Assembly: GCF_029893085.1 (NCBI RefSeq)
Contig: NZ_JARXWI010000019.1
Coordinates: 1-64,000, forward strand
Direction of reading: 5' to 3'
Length of the DNA stretch: 64,000 nt
Origin: Parabacteroides sp. PFB2-10
GTDB lineage: Bacteria > Bacteroidota > Bacteroidia > Bacteroidales > Tannerellaceae
Shown: positions 18,518 through 27,512 of the stretch, in pieces
How positions within the stretch are numbered: the first letter of the stretch is position 1
Layout: every line of letters starts with the position of its first letter
Program-made: the position numbers and the translations under genes
Notes under the pieces: model-generated
The model's input: the letters and a program-made list of their open reading frames with translations, nothing else
Told to the model about the DNA's origin: nothing
Database searches by the model: none

Positions 18518-21500
18518 ATGAATAGACAAAAAGTAAACAAAGTACACAAAGGATTATTTACATTCCTATTGAGTTTTCTCAGTGTGGTTGCTTTTGCCCA
18601 GGGACGCCAGATAACGGGTACTGTGACAGACGCGACCGGTGAACCGATGATTGGGGTCAACGTGTTAGTCAAAGGAACGACTAACGGCGCCATTACCAAT
18701 CTGGATGGTGAGTACGTTATCTCTAATGTAGGGAATGACGCTGTTTTATCTGTTTCCTACATCGGCTACCTGGCGCAAGAAATCGCCGTTGGCAACCAAT
18801 CTGTTATTAATGTAACGCTTCGTGAAGACTCACAAGCGCTGGACGAAGTAGTGGTTATCGGGTACGGTACGATGAAAAAGACCGACGTAACCGGCTCTCT
18901 GGCATCTGTTTCTTCTGAGAAGATCAGTGCGCGCGGAGCACTTCGCGTAGAAGATGCCCTGCAGGGATCAGTACCGGGGGTTAACATCACGCAATCAAAC
19001 AGCCGTGCTAACGGTAGTTTCAGTATTCAGATCCGTGGTCAGGCATCCATCAACAAGACCAGCGGTCCGCTCTATGTAGTGGATGGTATGGTTGTCTCTT
19101 CTATCGACTTCCTGAACCCGGAAGATATCGAACGTATCGACGTATTGAAGGATGCCTCTTCAACGGCTATCTATGGTTCACGCGCTTCGGAAGGTGTGAT
19201 TATCATTTCTACCAAAGGAACCGGTGCGGGACAGAACAAATCACAACCGGTAGAGATCTCTTACGACGGATATTATGGTATCCGTGAAGTAGCGCGCATG
19301 CCGGACTTTATGGATGCAACGGAATGGATGAATTATCGTTTTGCCCGTTATACACTGGGGGGAGGCGATGCTACCGGACGTGCCAAATACACTATCAGCG
19401 ACGGTGACCTTCAGTCCGTATTCCAGAATGGTACCGAATGGAAAGGCTCTCCTTTGCATAATCGTTGGATGAACAATGAAGGCTATGACTGGGCAAGCGA
19501 GGTATTGCAGACGGCTTCTCAACAGAACCACTTCCTCAGCCTGAGCGGCGCTTCCGAAAAGACCAACTATCGTTTGGGCGTTGGTTATCAGAGCGAAGAG
19601 AACGTGTTCAAAATGAATGACTATGAGCGTATCAATATCAAAGGATCTTTCGACAGCAAATTGTCTAAGGTGGTAGAAGCCGGTATGGCCGTCAACTTAG
19701 TATACGATGTACAGAACGACTGGTTCACGGACGCATCGAATGCCTACTCTCCTTATAACAACGCTTTCTGGTTTGCACCGGTGGTTTCTCCCTGGGACGA
19801 AGAGGGTAACCTGTTGGCTATTCCTGCTAAAGTGGGTAAGATGTCATTGACCTCTACGCCTTCTCCGTTGGTTGACTTCGATATCGACGCTTATCAGAAC
19901 GAAAGCCGTAAGTTCCATGTGTTTGGCAACCTGTATCTGCGCTTCAACATCATGGATGGACTGCGCTTTACCACCACCTTCTCTCCGAACTTCTACCACG
20001 GACGTCAGGGTACCTTCATGGGAACAGGAGTATCGGATAAGTATCCGTTAGGAACCGCTTATTTCCAGAACAAGAAAAACAATTATGGCTCAGTGGTAAA
20101 CACCGACCGCTTAGACTGGACATGGGACAACCAGATCGACTACAATAAGACCTGGGGCGAACACAGAATCAACGCGATGGGAATGTTCTCTTTGTATTCA
20201 ACCAACAGAGAGACCTATACGCAGTCGGTCACCAATATTTCCGACGACAAACTATCGTTCCACTCCATGGGTAAAGGATCAGGTACGAAGACAATCGCTT
20301 CAACTTATACCGAATCTTCTTTAGTTTCGGCTGCCGCTCGTTTGAACTACGCGTTCCGCGATCGCTATATGGCAACTGTTACCCTGCGTACTGACGGTTC
20401 TTCCCGTTTTGCTCCGGATAACCGTTGGGGATGGTTCCCATCAGCCGCCGTTGCCTGGCGTGCTTCTGAAGAAGGATTCATGGACAACGCAGAATGGTTA
20501 GACAACTTGAAGTTCCGTTTGTCATACGGTATCACAGGTAATAACAACGTAGGTGATTACGCAACTGCTTCTTCAGCAGCCGGTCCGACGTATGCTACTA
20601 TCGGTGGCAGCGAATACCAAGGTTACTATGCCAACGGTTTGATCGACCGGTTCTTAGTTTGGGAAAAGATCAAAGAGTTCAACTTCGGGGTAGACTTCGC
20701 CGTATTGAACAACCGTGTTAATCTAACAGCCGATGCTTACAACCGTTTGTCCGACGGACAAATCATGGATGCGACTGTTCCTATTGAAACAGGTGAAAGC
20801 AAAATCACGACCAATATCGGTGCCGTACGCAACAGAGGTATTGAATTAGGGTTGAACTTAGGGATAGTACGCAACCGCGAATTTATGTGGGATGTCAATT
20901 TAGCCTTTGCCCGCAACTGGAGCAAGATCACCGAACTGCCCAACGGCGATGATATCGACAAGAACTGGTTTATCGGCGAACGCCTGAACGTATTACGCGA
21001 CTACACGTCTGCCGGTATCATTACCGAAGATGGTGTGACCATGAAAACAAAGGATGGCGACCGTCATTATTCACTGCAAGAGGTATACGACACCTTCGGT
21101 GCCGGTGGTCAGAAACTGAAATGGTATGAAGGCCAGCTGGCAGTAAACGACTGGGACAACAACGGTAAGATCGACGCCGATGACAAGCAGATCTTCGCTT
21201 GCACCGATCCGACATGGACTGGTAGCATTAGCTCTACCATGGCTTACAAAGGTTTCGACTTCTCTTTTATGATCTATACCAAACAGGGACAGTGGTCTCG
21301 CAGTTATTTCCACGAGCAATACCAGAATTATGGCGACCGTGGACGTCAGAAGATGAGCTTCGACTACTATATCCCGGCAGGCACTCCGGTACTGGATCCG
21401 GTAACAGGTGATGTAACCACACAGGCAACAGCGCATATCGGTAAATATCCTTACCCGAACAATACAGAAAAGACAGGGGGAGGTTACTTCAGCAGCAGCA

Positions 21501-21745
21501 GTGCCGCCGTACGCTACCATGATACCTCTTTTGTGAAAGTGAAGAATATCACCCTGGGGTATACATTCCCCAAAGAATGGATGAACAAAGTGATGGTTAA
21601 ACATCTTCGTTTGTATGTGAATGTGCTCAATCCGTTCTGTTTCACAAACTATGAAGGATTCGACCCGGAATGGGCAAGTGCAAACCTGACCAATGGTGGA
21701 CCTGCTTCCATTACTTACCAGATTGGTGCGAATATTAAGTTCTAA
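18518..21745 (+). CDS. SusC-family TonB-dependent outer-membrane transporter
   Basis: A 1075-residue SusC/RagA-type transporter. In order: signal peptide ending AFAQG, a carboxypeptidase-regulatory-like domain (about 28-105, ITGTVTDATGEPMIGVNV), the TonB-box/plug region beginning DEVVVIGYGTMKK, a plug with LYVVDGM and IERIDVLKDASS, then a 22-strand barrel to the terminal IGANIKF. It imports oligosaccharides bound by its SusD partner, powered by TonB-ExbB-ExbD. The partner gene begins 20 bp downstream. Start choice is supported by the signal peptide and the upstream -7 box. With GH28 divergent and the esterase fusion downstream, the cargo is probably pectic oligosaccharides. Confidence 0.96.
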   Translation: MNRQKVNKVHKGLFTFLLSFLSVVAFAQGRQITGTVTDATGEPMIGVNVLVKGTTNGAITNLDGEYVISNVGNDAVLSVSYIGYLAQEIAVGNQSVINVTLREDSQALDEVVVIGYGTMKKTDVTGSLASVSSEKISARGALRVEDALQGSVPGVNITQSNSRANGSFSIQIRGQASINKTSGPLYVVDGMVVSSIDFLNPEDIERIDVLKDASSTAIYGSRASEGVIIISTKGTGAGQNKSQPVEISYDGYYGIREVARMPDFMDATEWMNYRFARYTLGGGDATGRAKYTISDGDLQSVFQNGTEWKGSPLHNRWMNNEGYDWASEVLQTASQQNHFLSLSGASEKTNYRLGVGYQSEENVFKMNDYERINIKGSFDSKLSKVVEAGMAVNLVYDVQNDWFTDASNAYSPYNNAFWFAPVVSPWDEEGNLLAIPAKVGKMSLTSTPSPLVDFDIDAYQNESRKFHVFGNLYLRFNIMDGLRFTTTFSPNFYHGRQGTFMGTGVSDKYPLGTAYFQNKKNNYGSVVNTDRLDWTWDNQIDYNKTWGEHRINAMGMFSLYSTNRETYTQSVTNISDDKLSFHSMGKGSGTKTIASTYTESSLVSAAARLNYAFRDRYMATVTLRTDGSSRFAPDNRWGWFPSAAVAWRASEEGFMDNAEWLDNLKFRLSYGITGNNNVGDYATASSAAGPTYATIGGSEYQGYYANGLIDRFLVWEKIKEFNFGVDFAVLNNRVNLTADAYNRLSDGQIMDATVPIETGESKITTNIGAVRNRGIELGLNLGIVRNREFMWDVNLAFARNWSKITELPNGDDIDKNWFIGERLNVLRDYTSAGIITEDGVTMKTKDGDRHYSLQEVYDTFGAGGQKLKWYEGQLAVNDWDNNGKIDADDKQIFACTDPTWTGSISSTMAYKGFDFSFMIYTKQGQWSRSYFHEQYQNYGDRGRQKMSFDYYIPAGTPVLDPVTGDVTTQATAHIGKYPYPNNTEKTGGGYFSSSSAAVRYHDTSFVKVKNITLGYTFPKEWMNKVMVKHLRLYVNVLNPFCFTNYEGFDPEWASANLTNGGPASITYQIGANIKF

Positions 21746-21765
21746 TAATATTAATTGACAAAGAC

Positions 21766-23541
21766 ATGAAGATCTATAAGAAAATAATATATGCTATGTG
21801 TATGGTTGGAACCATGACACTGGCGGGATGTGATGAGTTTCTCACTCCGGACAATAAGAGTTCCGTAACGGACTCCGACTTTTTCTCAACAGCTTCGGGC
21901 TTTCAATCACTCGTGTACGATGCTTACGCCCAGCTGGTTGATATCTACAACAGCACCAACGTGACCACCTATTTCAATGCCGGCACAGACCTCTATCAGG
22001 ATGGTCGTAGCGATATCGACGCGGCGCATCACCGTTGGTCGAACTTCACCCCGGAAAACGGCGTGGTAAAAACATTCTATGTCGACTGTTATGACGGTAT
22101 CCGCGCTTGTCTGGCTATTCCCTATTATGCCGATATAGCCAGTGTGAGTGATGCCGAAAAGCAAAAAGCGATAGACCAGGGTCGTTTCATCAACGCCATG
22201 TTCTATTATCTATTGGTAAATAACTTTGGCGGTGTGCCTTTAGTAACCTCTTACGCGGCAACAGCTGTTAAGGGATATCCGCGTGCCTCAGCCGAAGAGG
22301 TATATACCTATATCATTGACGAACTGAAAAGCGTGATAGCAAACAACGCCTTGGTAGCCTCTTCCGCGACCAAAGGTGGTGGTGAAGCAAGCATCGAAGC
22401 GGCGAAAGCATTATTGGCTAAGACATACCTGGCTGCGGCTTGGGACTTAGGCAATCAGTCTTATTTTGCGGAAGCAGCTAAATATGCCGACGAAGTGATT
22501 GGCGGACGCTCGCTGACAACCGAATTTGCGGACCTCTGGGCAGCTGACCGTTCTGGCGACGACAACGCGGAGTTTATCTTCGATATCGAATACGATCAAG
22601 CCAGTTCACACGACGCTGACGCCGGTAACCGCTGGCAGTCATTCTTCTCGAACTACTATGGTGGTGCTGAAGAAGGGATGAAAAACGGATCTTCCAGCTT
22701 TATTCCTCTGATGCATACCCTGAGAATGTTCGAAAAAGGCGACAAACGCTATGACGCGACTTTCCTGAGAACCCTGTTGGTTAGCAAAATGTGGGATCCG
22801 GCAAACGGATTCAAAGAAGACGGCAAACCGCTGGGCGATTACTTTGCTTTCTATAGCAATGGTAATACGGCAAAAGGCAAATTAGTAGGTGTTTATTATC
22901 CGGCCTATTGGGAGTGCGACGAGGCTTCTGTTGCCGCCTGGCGCGCGGAAGATCCGGAAAACCGGGCTAACACCTTTGTGATCCCGCAGACCGACAAAAC
23001 AGCGCAGATGGAACCGATGTCGAACTATATGACCGACCTGGAAGATTACCCCAGCGGATTGATCATGAAATACGACTTTGAAGAGTCGCAAAGAAAGAGC
23101 TGGTCTATACATCCCTGCAAAAAGTTCGACGACAGCAAGAACCCGTTCTATGCTGCCGGAAAAAGCTTCCGTGACCTGCATATTATCACCCTACCGGAGA
23201 TATTCCTCGTAGCTGCTGAGGCTCATCTGAAAAAGGGTGACAACACAGCCGCTTTGGCTCGTCTGAACAGCGTACGCAAGCGTGCCGGCGTGGCCGATGC
23301 CACCAGCATCGACATCGACGCTATCCTGAAAGAATCAGCCTGCGAACTCTTTGGTAACGGTTACCGCCGCATGGATCTTCGCCGTACAGGCAAGCTGATC
23401 GAATACAACAACCTGCACAACCCGCATTTGAAAGGGAACGCAGCGTCTACAATCGGACAGAAACTGTTGTGGCCGATACCACAGGCAGCTATCGATGCCA
23501 ACGACCAGTTGACAGCAGCCGATCAAAATCCTGGATATTAA
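21766..23541 (+). CDS. SusD/RagB-family surface glycan-binding lipoprotein
   Basis: A 591-residue SusD homologue, partner of the SusC just upstream (20-bp gap). The signal ends LAGCDEF, giving a lipid-anchored Cys with acidic residues just after it, as in surface-exported lipoproteins of this phylum. The helical TPR-like scaffold is evident from repeated helices (for example the YLLVNNFGGVPLV region), and the C terminus has the family motif block ESACELFGNGYRRMDLRR followed by LWPIPQ. It caps the SusC barrel and captures oligosaccharide. A strong terminator follows at 23573-23602, so the transport pair may be partly uncoupled from the esterase gene. Confidence 0.95.
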   Translation: MKIYKKIIYAMCMVGTMTLAGCDEFLTPDNKSSVTDSDFFSTASGFQSLVYDAYAQLVDIYNSTNVTTYFNAGTDLYQDGRSDIDAAHHRWSNFTPENGVVKTFYVDCYDGIRACLAIPYYADIASVSDAEKQKAIDQGRFINAMFYYLLVNNFGGVPLVTSYAATAVKGYPRASAEEVYTYIIDELKSVIANNALVASSATKGGGEASIEAAKALLAKTYLAAAWDLGNQSYFAEAAKYADEVIGGRSLTTEFADLWAADRSGDDNAEFIFDIEYDQASSHDADAGNRWQSFFSNYYGGAEEGMKNGSSSFIPLMHTLRMFEKGDKRYDATFLRTLLVSKMWDPANGFKEDGKPLGDYFAFYSNGNTAKGKLVGVYYPAYWECDEASVAAWRAEDPENRANTFVIPQTDKTAQMEPMSNYMTDLEDYPSGLIMKYDFEESQRKSWSIHPCKKFDDSKNPFYAAGKSFRDLHIITLPEIFLVAAEAHLKKGDNTAALARLNSVRKRAGVADATSIDIDAILKESACELFGNGYRRMDLRRTGKLIEYNNLHNPHLKGNAASTIGQKLLWPIPQAAIDANDQLTAADQNPGY

Positions 23542-23572
23542 TGATAGATAGGTAATAGTTTTTTTTAGATTT

Positions 23573-23602
23573 GCCCCGAACTTTCTCTGGAAGGTTCGGG
23601 GC
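23573..23602 (+). terminator. Terminator after the first susD
   Basis: A 13-bp GC-rich stem (23573-23585 with 23590-23602, one G-T pair) with a TCTG loop, followed by a short TTT run. It lies between susD and the CE12-CE8 fusion gene and could act as a partial attenuator within the operon. Confidence 0.7.
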
Positions 23603-23634
23603 TTTACTGTCAAATGTATTAAAATTGATATTAT

Positions 23635-25308
23635 ATGAAAATCCAAAAGTTACTTCCACTTTTCTGTTGTGTTGCTCTCCTATTACCTCTCCTGGCTTTC
23701 GCGCCAAAACAGAGTTTCACCATCTTTATGATCGGCGACTCTACCATGGCTAACAAAAATCTGACAGGCGGCAACCCGGAACGTGGCTGGGGGCATGTAC
23801 TGCCTGGATTCTTTTCTGAAGATGTACGCGTTGACAACCATGCGGTCAACGGACAAAGCAGCAAAAGCTTCATCGACGATGGACGCTGGGACGCGGTTAT
23901 TTCGCAAGTGAAACCGGGCGATTATGTCTTTATCCAGTTTGGACATAACGACCAGAAAACAAGAGAAGACCGCTACACAAAGCCCGGCAGCACCTTCGAT
24001 GACAACCTCAAACGGTTCATCACCGAAACACGCGCCAAAGGGGGAACACCGGTATTGTTCACCTCGATTGTGCGTCGCCAGTTCGATGAGAACGGCTTGT
24101 TGAAAGATACCCATGGCGACTATATCACAGCCACCAAAAATGTAGCGCGCGAAACCAATACCCTCCTGATCGATCTTTGCCAGCAAACGCACGACTGGAT
24201 ACAGGCCTTAGGCGATGAAGCCACCCGTCAATACTTTATGTGGGTGCCTAAAAATACGCTACCCTGCTGCCCGGAGGGGAAAGAAGACAACACACATCTG
24301 AACGTAGCCGGAGCCAAGATCGTAGCCGGCATGGCTGTTCAGTCACTCGGAGAAGCCATCCCCGAGATGCGCCCTTTCTTCCGTCAATACGACTTCGTAG
24401 TTGCCCAGGATGGCTCCGGTGATTTCTTCACGGTGCAGGAGGCGATCAACGCCGTGCCCGACTATCGCAAAGAGGCGCGCACCCGTATCCTGATCCGGAA
24501 AGGGGAATACAAAGAGAAGCTGATCGTGCCCGAGAACAAAATAGGCGTCTCTCTTATCGGAGAAGAGGGTGCCGTATTGACCTACGACGATTACGCGCAG
24601 AAAAAGAACATCTTCGGTGAAGACAAATCCACCTCCGGTTCGGCTTCCTCTTATCTCTACGGCGACAACTTCTATGCGGAGAACATAACCTTTTGCAATA
24701 GTGCGGGACCGGTAGGACAAGCCGTGGCGGCCTTGGTAGCCGGCGACCGGACGGTATTCAAACGTTGCCGTTTCTTAGGCTTCCAAGATACGCTCTATAC
24801 CTACGGGATGAATAGCCGACAATATTACGAAGAGTGTTATATCGAGGGCTCTGTCGACTTTATTTTCGGTTGGTCGACAGTGGTGTTCAACCGTTGCCAT
24901 ATCCACAACAAACGGAACGGCTATGTGACCGCCCCCGCCACCCCCGAAGAACGCGATTACGGATATGTGTTTTTAGACTGTGAATTGACCGCCGACGAAG
25001 GAGTCGATAAGGTCTACCTCTCCCGCCCCTGGCGCGATTATGCCAAAGCGGTTTTCATCCGCTGCCAACTCGGTCGCCACATCCTGCCCGAAGGATGGCA
25101 TAATTGGAATAAGAAACATGCCGAAGCCACCATCTATTATGCCGAGTACCAAAACAACGGCGAAGGCGCCCATCCGGCAAATAGGCGTGCCTCGTTTGCC
25201 CGCCAACTGACAAACCCGGAGGCCTACACCATCGAACGCATCCTGGCCGGCCTGGACAACTGGAATCCACTAAGCGATCCGGAAACATTGCTATTGGAAA
25301 AGCGGTGA
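23635..25308 (+). CDS. Fused SGNH acetylesterase (CE12-like) and pectin methylesterase (CE8)
   Basis: Two pectin-deesterifying enzymes in one 557-residue secreted protein. Residues about 28-245 are an SGNH hydrolase like rhamnogalacturonan acetylesterases: GDST (Ser36), GHND (103-106) and DNTH (Asp218, His221). Residues about 254-557 are a right-handed beta-helix pectin methylesterase: GQAVA (Gln362), QDTLY (Asp385 as acid), SVDFIFG (Asp408 as nucleophile) and SRPW (Arg464, Trp466). All expected catalytic residues are present in both halves. It would remove acetyl and methyl esters together, exposing galacturonan to the GH28 enzyme. It follows susD by 93 bp with a hairpin between, and ends at a strong terminator. 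Confidence 0.93.
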   Translation: MKIQKLLPLFCCVALLLPLLAFAPKQSFTIFMIGDSTMANKNLTGGNPERGWGHVLPGFFSEDVRVDNHAVNGQSSKSFIDDGRWDAVISQVKPGDYVFIQFGHNDQKTREDRYTKPGSTFDDNLKRFITETRAKGGTPVLFTSIVRRQFDENGLLKDTHGDYITATKNVARETNTLLIDLCQQTHDWIQALGDEATRQYFMWVPKNTLPCCPEGKEDNTHLNVAGAKIVAGMAVQSLGEAIPEMRPFFRQYDFVVAQDGSGDFFTVQEAINAVPDYRKEARTRILIRKGEYKEKLIVPENKIGVSLIGEEGAVLTYDDYAQKKNIFGEDKSTSGSASSYLYGDNFYAENITFCNSAGPVGQAVAALVAGDRTVFKRCRFLGFQDTLYTYGMNSRQYYEECYIEGSVDFIFGWSTVVFNRCHIHNKRNGYVTAPATPEERDYGYVFLDCELTADEGVDKVYLSRPWRDYAKAVFIRCQLGRHILPEGWHNWNKKHAEATIYYAEYQNNGEGAHPANRRASFARQLTNPEAYTIERILAGLDNWNPLSDPETLLLEKR

Positions 25309-25316
25309 ACACCAAA

Positions 25317-25361
25317 TAGCATATTGTAAGCAAAAATGCCTTTTTGCCTTACAATATGCTA
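25317..25361. terminator. Strong hairpin terminator after the pectin esterase gene
   Basis: Arms 25317-25330 and 25348-25361 pair perfectly over 14 bp, and an inner CAAAAA/TTTTTG pair extends the stem with a single bulged C and a TGCC loop. It begins 9 bp after the stop codon. It forms the proximal end of the diverged repeat copy E. Confidence 0.75.
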
Positions 25362-25445
25362 CGTTAAAAATCAACAATCGCTTAGCCGCCAAGGCGTAAA
25401 GCGAATGATTCTCCCGGGACTTTTTCACAAAGTCCCGCAATTTTG
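25322..25445 (-). repeat. Dispersed structured intergenic repeat, copy E (diverged)
   Basis: In the same orientation as copy C it shares, in order, the TTGTAAGCAAAA...CTTACAA hairpin, TACGTTAAAAA, TCTCCCGGGA and AAGTCCCGC, but has a roughly 35-bp inserted segment and a different hairpin (CGGGACTTT / AAAGTCCCG, loop TTCAC). The order of conserved blocks supports homology; identity is low. It fills much of the 347-bp gap before the oxidoreductase genes. The rest of the gap holds a -7 box (TACCTTTG, 25585-25592) about 63 bp before the ATG at 25656. Confidence 0.55.
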
Positions 25446-25655
25446 ATAAAAAAAAAATTGGGTTTGTTGACATAGAAGCCTTCGACAGGGTGGTCGAGTA
25501 TATATTTACATAAGGGGAAAAACGAGTCAGTAATTGTATCGCAATAAATACCCTTTGGGATATCCGTCGTTTGAGTTTATTATTTACCTTTGCTTCGTTT
25601 TGGTTCTTTTGTATAATGAAACTAACTTAAATATCAAAGCGAAAACAAAGTAATT

Positions 25656-27509
25656 ATGGCAGAACAAACGAAAGTGACAACTGTAGACAAAGTTGTCATC
25701 CGTTTCTCGGGAGACTCGGGTGACGGTATGCAGTTAACCGGTACTATCTTTTCCAACTTGTCGGCGATATTCGGGAATGAGATCTCTACGTTCCCTGATT
25801 TTCCCGCGGAAATCCGTGCGCCTCAAGGTTCCTTGAGTGGTGTATCCGGGTATCAGGTTCACCTGGGATCCCGCAAAGTATTCACTCCGGGCGATAAGGC
25901 TGATGTATTGGTGGCAATGAATCCAGCGGCGCTGAAGGTGAATGTGAAATTCCTGAAGCCGGACTCCATTGTGATAATCGACACCGATTCGTTCCAGAAA
26001 AACGATCTGGACAAAGCGTTGTTTACGACCGACGACCCCTTCGCGGAATTGGGGTTGGGCACGGTGCAGGTCGTAGCAGCTCCTATCTCTTCGATGGTAA
26101 AAGAGGGATTGAAAGAGTTCGGACTCGACAATAAGTCGGCGGTTCGCAGCAAAAATATGTTTGCCCTGGGGCTGGTGTGCTGGTTGTTCGAGCGTCCGCT
26201 GGATGGTGCTATGCACATGCTGGAAAACAAATTTGCCAAAAAACCGACTATCGCGCAGGCCAATATCAAAGCGCTTGTCGACGGCTATAATTACGGAAAT
26301 AATATTCATGCCCGCGTTTCTACCTACCGCATCGAAGCGATGCAGTGTGAACCGGGATTTTATACCGATATCAACGGCAACAAGGCCACTTCTTACGGAT
26401 TGATCGCGGCTGCCGAGAAGGCAGGATTGAAGCTCTTCCTGGGAAGTTACCCGATCACACCGGCTACCGATATCCTGCAGGAGCTTTCCGCCCGCAAAGA
26501 ATTAGGCGTGAAAGGATTGCAGTTTGAAGACGAGATTGCCGGTATCTGTACGTCGATCGGTGCCAGCTTTGCCGGCGCCCTAGCGGCTACCTCTACGTCC
26601 GGCCCGGGATTGGCCTTGAAGAGCGAGGCGATTGGCCTGGCGGTGATTGCCGAGATACCTTTGGTGGTGGTCGATGTGCAACGCGGCGGTCCTTCTACCG
26701 GATTGCCTACCAAGAGCGAACAGACCGACCTGATGCAGGCACTTTACGGACGTAACGGTGAAAGCCCCGTGGTGGTGATTGCTGCCTCTACGCCTACCGA
26801 CTGCTTCGACGCGGCTTACTGGTCGGCCAAACTGGCGGTGGAACACATGACTCCGGTTATTTTATTGACCGATTCTTATATTGCCAACGGCTCTTCGGCC
26901 TGGCGTTTGCCTGATCTGGAAAACTATCCGGAGATCAAACCGCCCTACGTGGATCAATACGACGGGGAACGTCCCTGGAAGCCTTACCGCCGAAATCAGG
27001 AGAACCTGGTGCGTTACTGGGCTGTACCGGGCACACCGGATCACGCGCACCGTATCGGTGGATTGGAAAAAGACTATGACAACAGTGCGATCTCGACCGA
27101 CCCGATCAACCACCAGAAGATGGTGGAAACGCGTCAGGCGAAGATCGATAAGATTGCTGACTATATACCCGAACTGGAAGTGATTGGCGACGCGGATGCC
27201 GAGTTGCTGATTGTTGGCTGGGGTGGCACCTACGGACACCTCTATGAAGCGATGGAGACCATGCAGGAACAGGGCAAGAAAGTGGCTCTGGCTCACTTTA
27301 AGTTTATCAGCCCGCTGCCGAAGAATACCGAAGAGGTATTGAAAAAATACAAAAAGGTGGTGGTGACCGAGCAGAACAAAGGGCAGTTTGCCAACTACCT
27401 GCGCAGCAAAATCTCCGGATTCAATCCGTATAAGTTTAACCGCGTGAAAGGACAGCCATTCGTCGTAAGCCGTTTGGTAGAAGAATTCACAAAAATACTG
27501 GAGGCATAA
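25656..27509 (+). CDS. korA: 2-oxoacid:ferredoxin oxidoreductase, fused gamma-alpha subunit
   Basis: A 617-residue protein with a gamma domain at residues about 10-190 (VIRFSGDSGDGMQLTG, then FPAEIRAPQGS) fused to the alpha subunit from about 225 on (GSYPITPATDIL, FEDEIAG, TSTSGPGLALKSEA). It oxidatively decarboxylates a 2-oxoacid, probably 2-oxoglutarate to succinyl-CoA, passing electrons to ferredoxin; cytoplasmic. The fused layout with a separate beta gene and no adjacent ferredoxin gene is usual for Bacteroidetes enzymes annotated KorAB. The beta subunit starts 3 bp after its stop, so they are translationally linked. 2-oxoglutarate specificity is by family resemblance, not by a diagnostic residue. 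Confidence 0.9.
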   Translation: MAEQTKVTTVDKVVIRFSGDSGDGMQLTGTIFSNLSAIFGNEISTFPDFPAEIRAPQGSLSGVSGYQVHLGSRKVFTPGDKADVLVAMNPAALKVNVKFLKPDSIVIIDTDSFQKNDLDKALFTTDDPFAELGLGTVQVVAAPISSMVKEGLKEFGLDNKSAVRSKNMFALGLVCWLFERPLDGAMHMLENKFAKKPTIAQANIKALVDGYNYGNNIHARVSTYRIEAMQCEPGFYTDINGNKATSYGLIAAAEKAGLKLFLGSYPITPATDILQELSARKELGVKGLQFEDEIAGICTSIGASFAGALAATSTSGPGLALKSEAIGLAVIAEIPLVVVDVQRGGPSTGLPTKSEQTDLMQALYGRNGESPVVVIAASTPTDCFDAAYWSAKLAVEHMTPVILLTDSYIANGSSAWRLPDLENYPEIKPPYVDQYDGERPWKPYRRNQENLVRYWAVPGTPDHAHRIGGLEKDYDNSAISTDPINHQKMVETRQAKIDKIADYIPELEVIGDADAELLIVGWGGTYGHLYEAMETMQEQGKKVALAHFKFISPLPKNTEEVLKKYKKVVVTEQNKGQFANYLRSKISGFNPYKFNRVKGQPFVVSRLVEEFTKILEA

Positions 27510-27512
27510 GAC

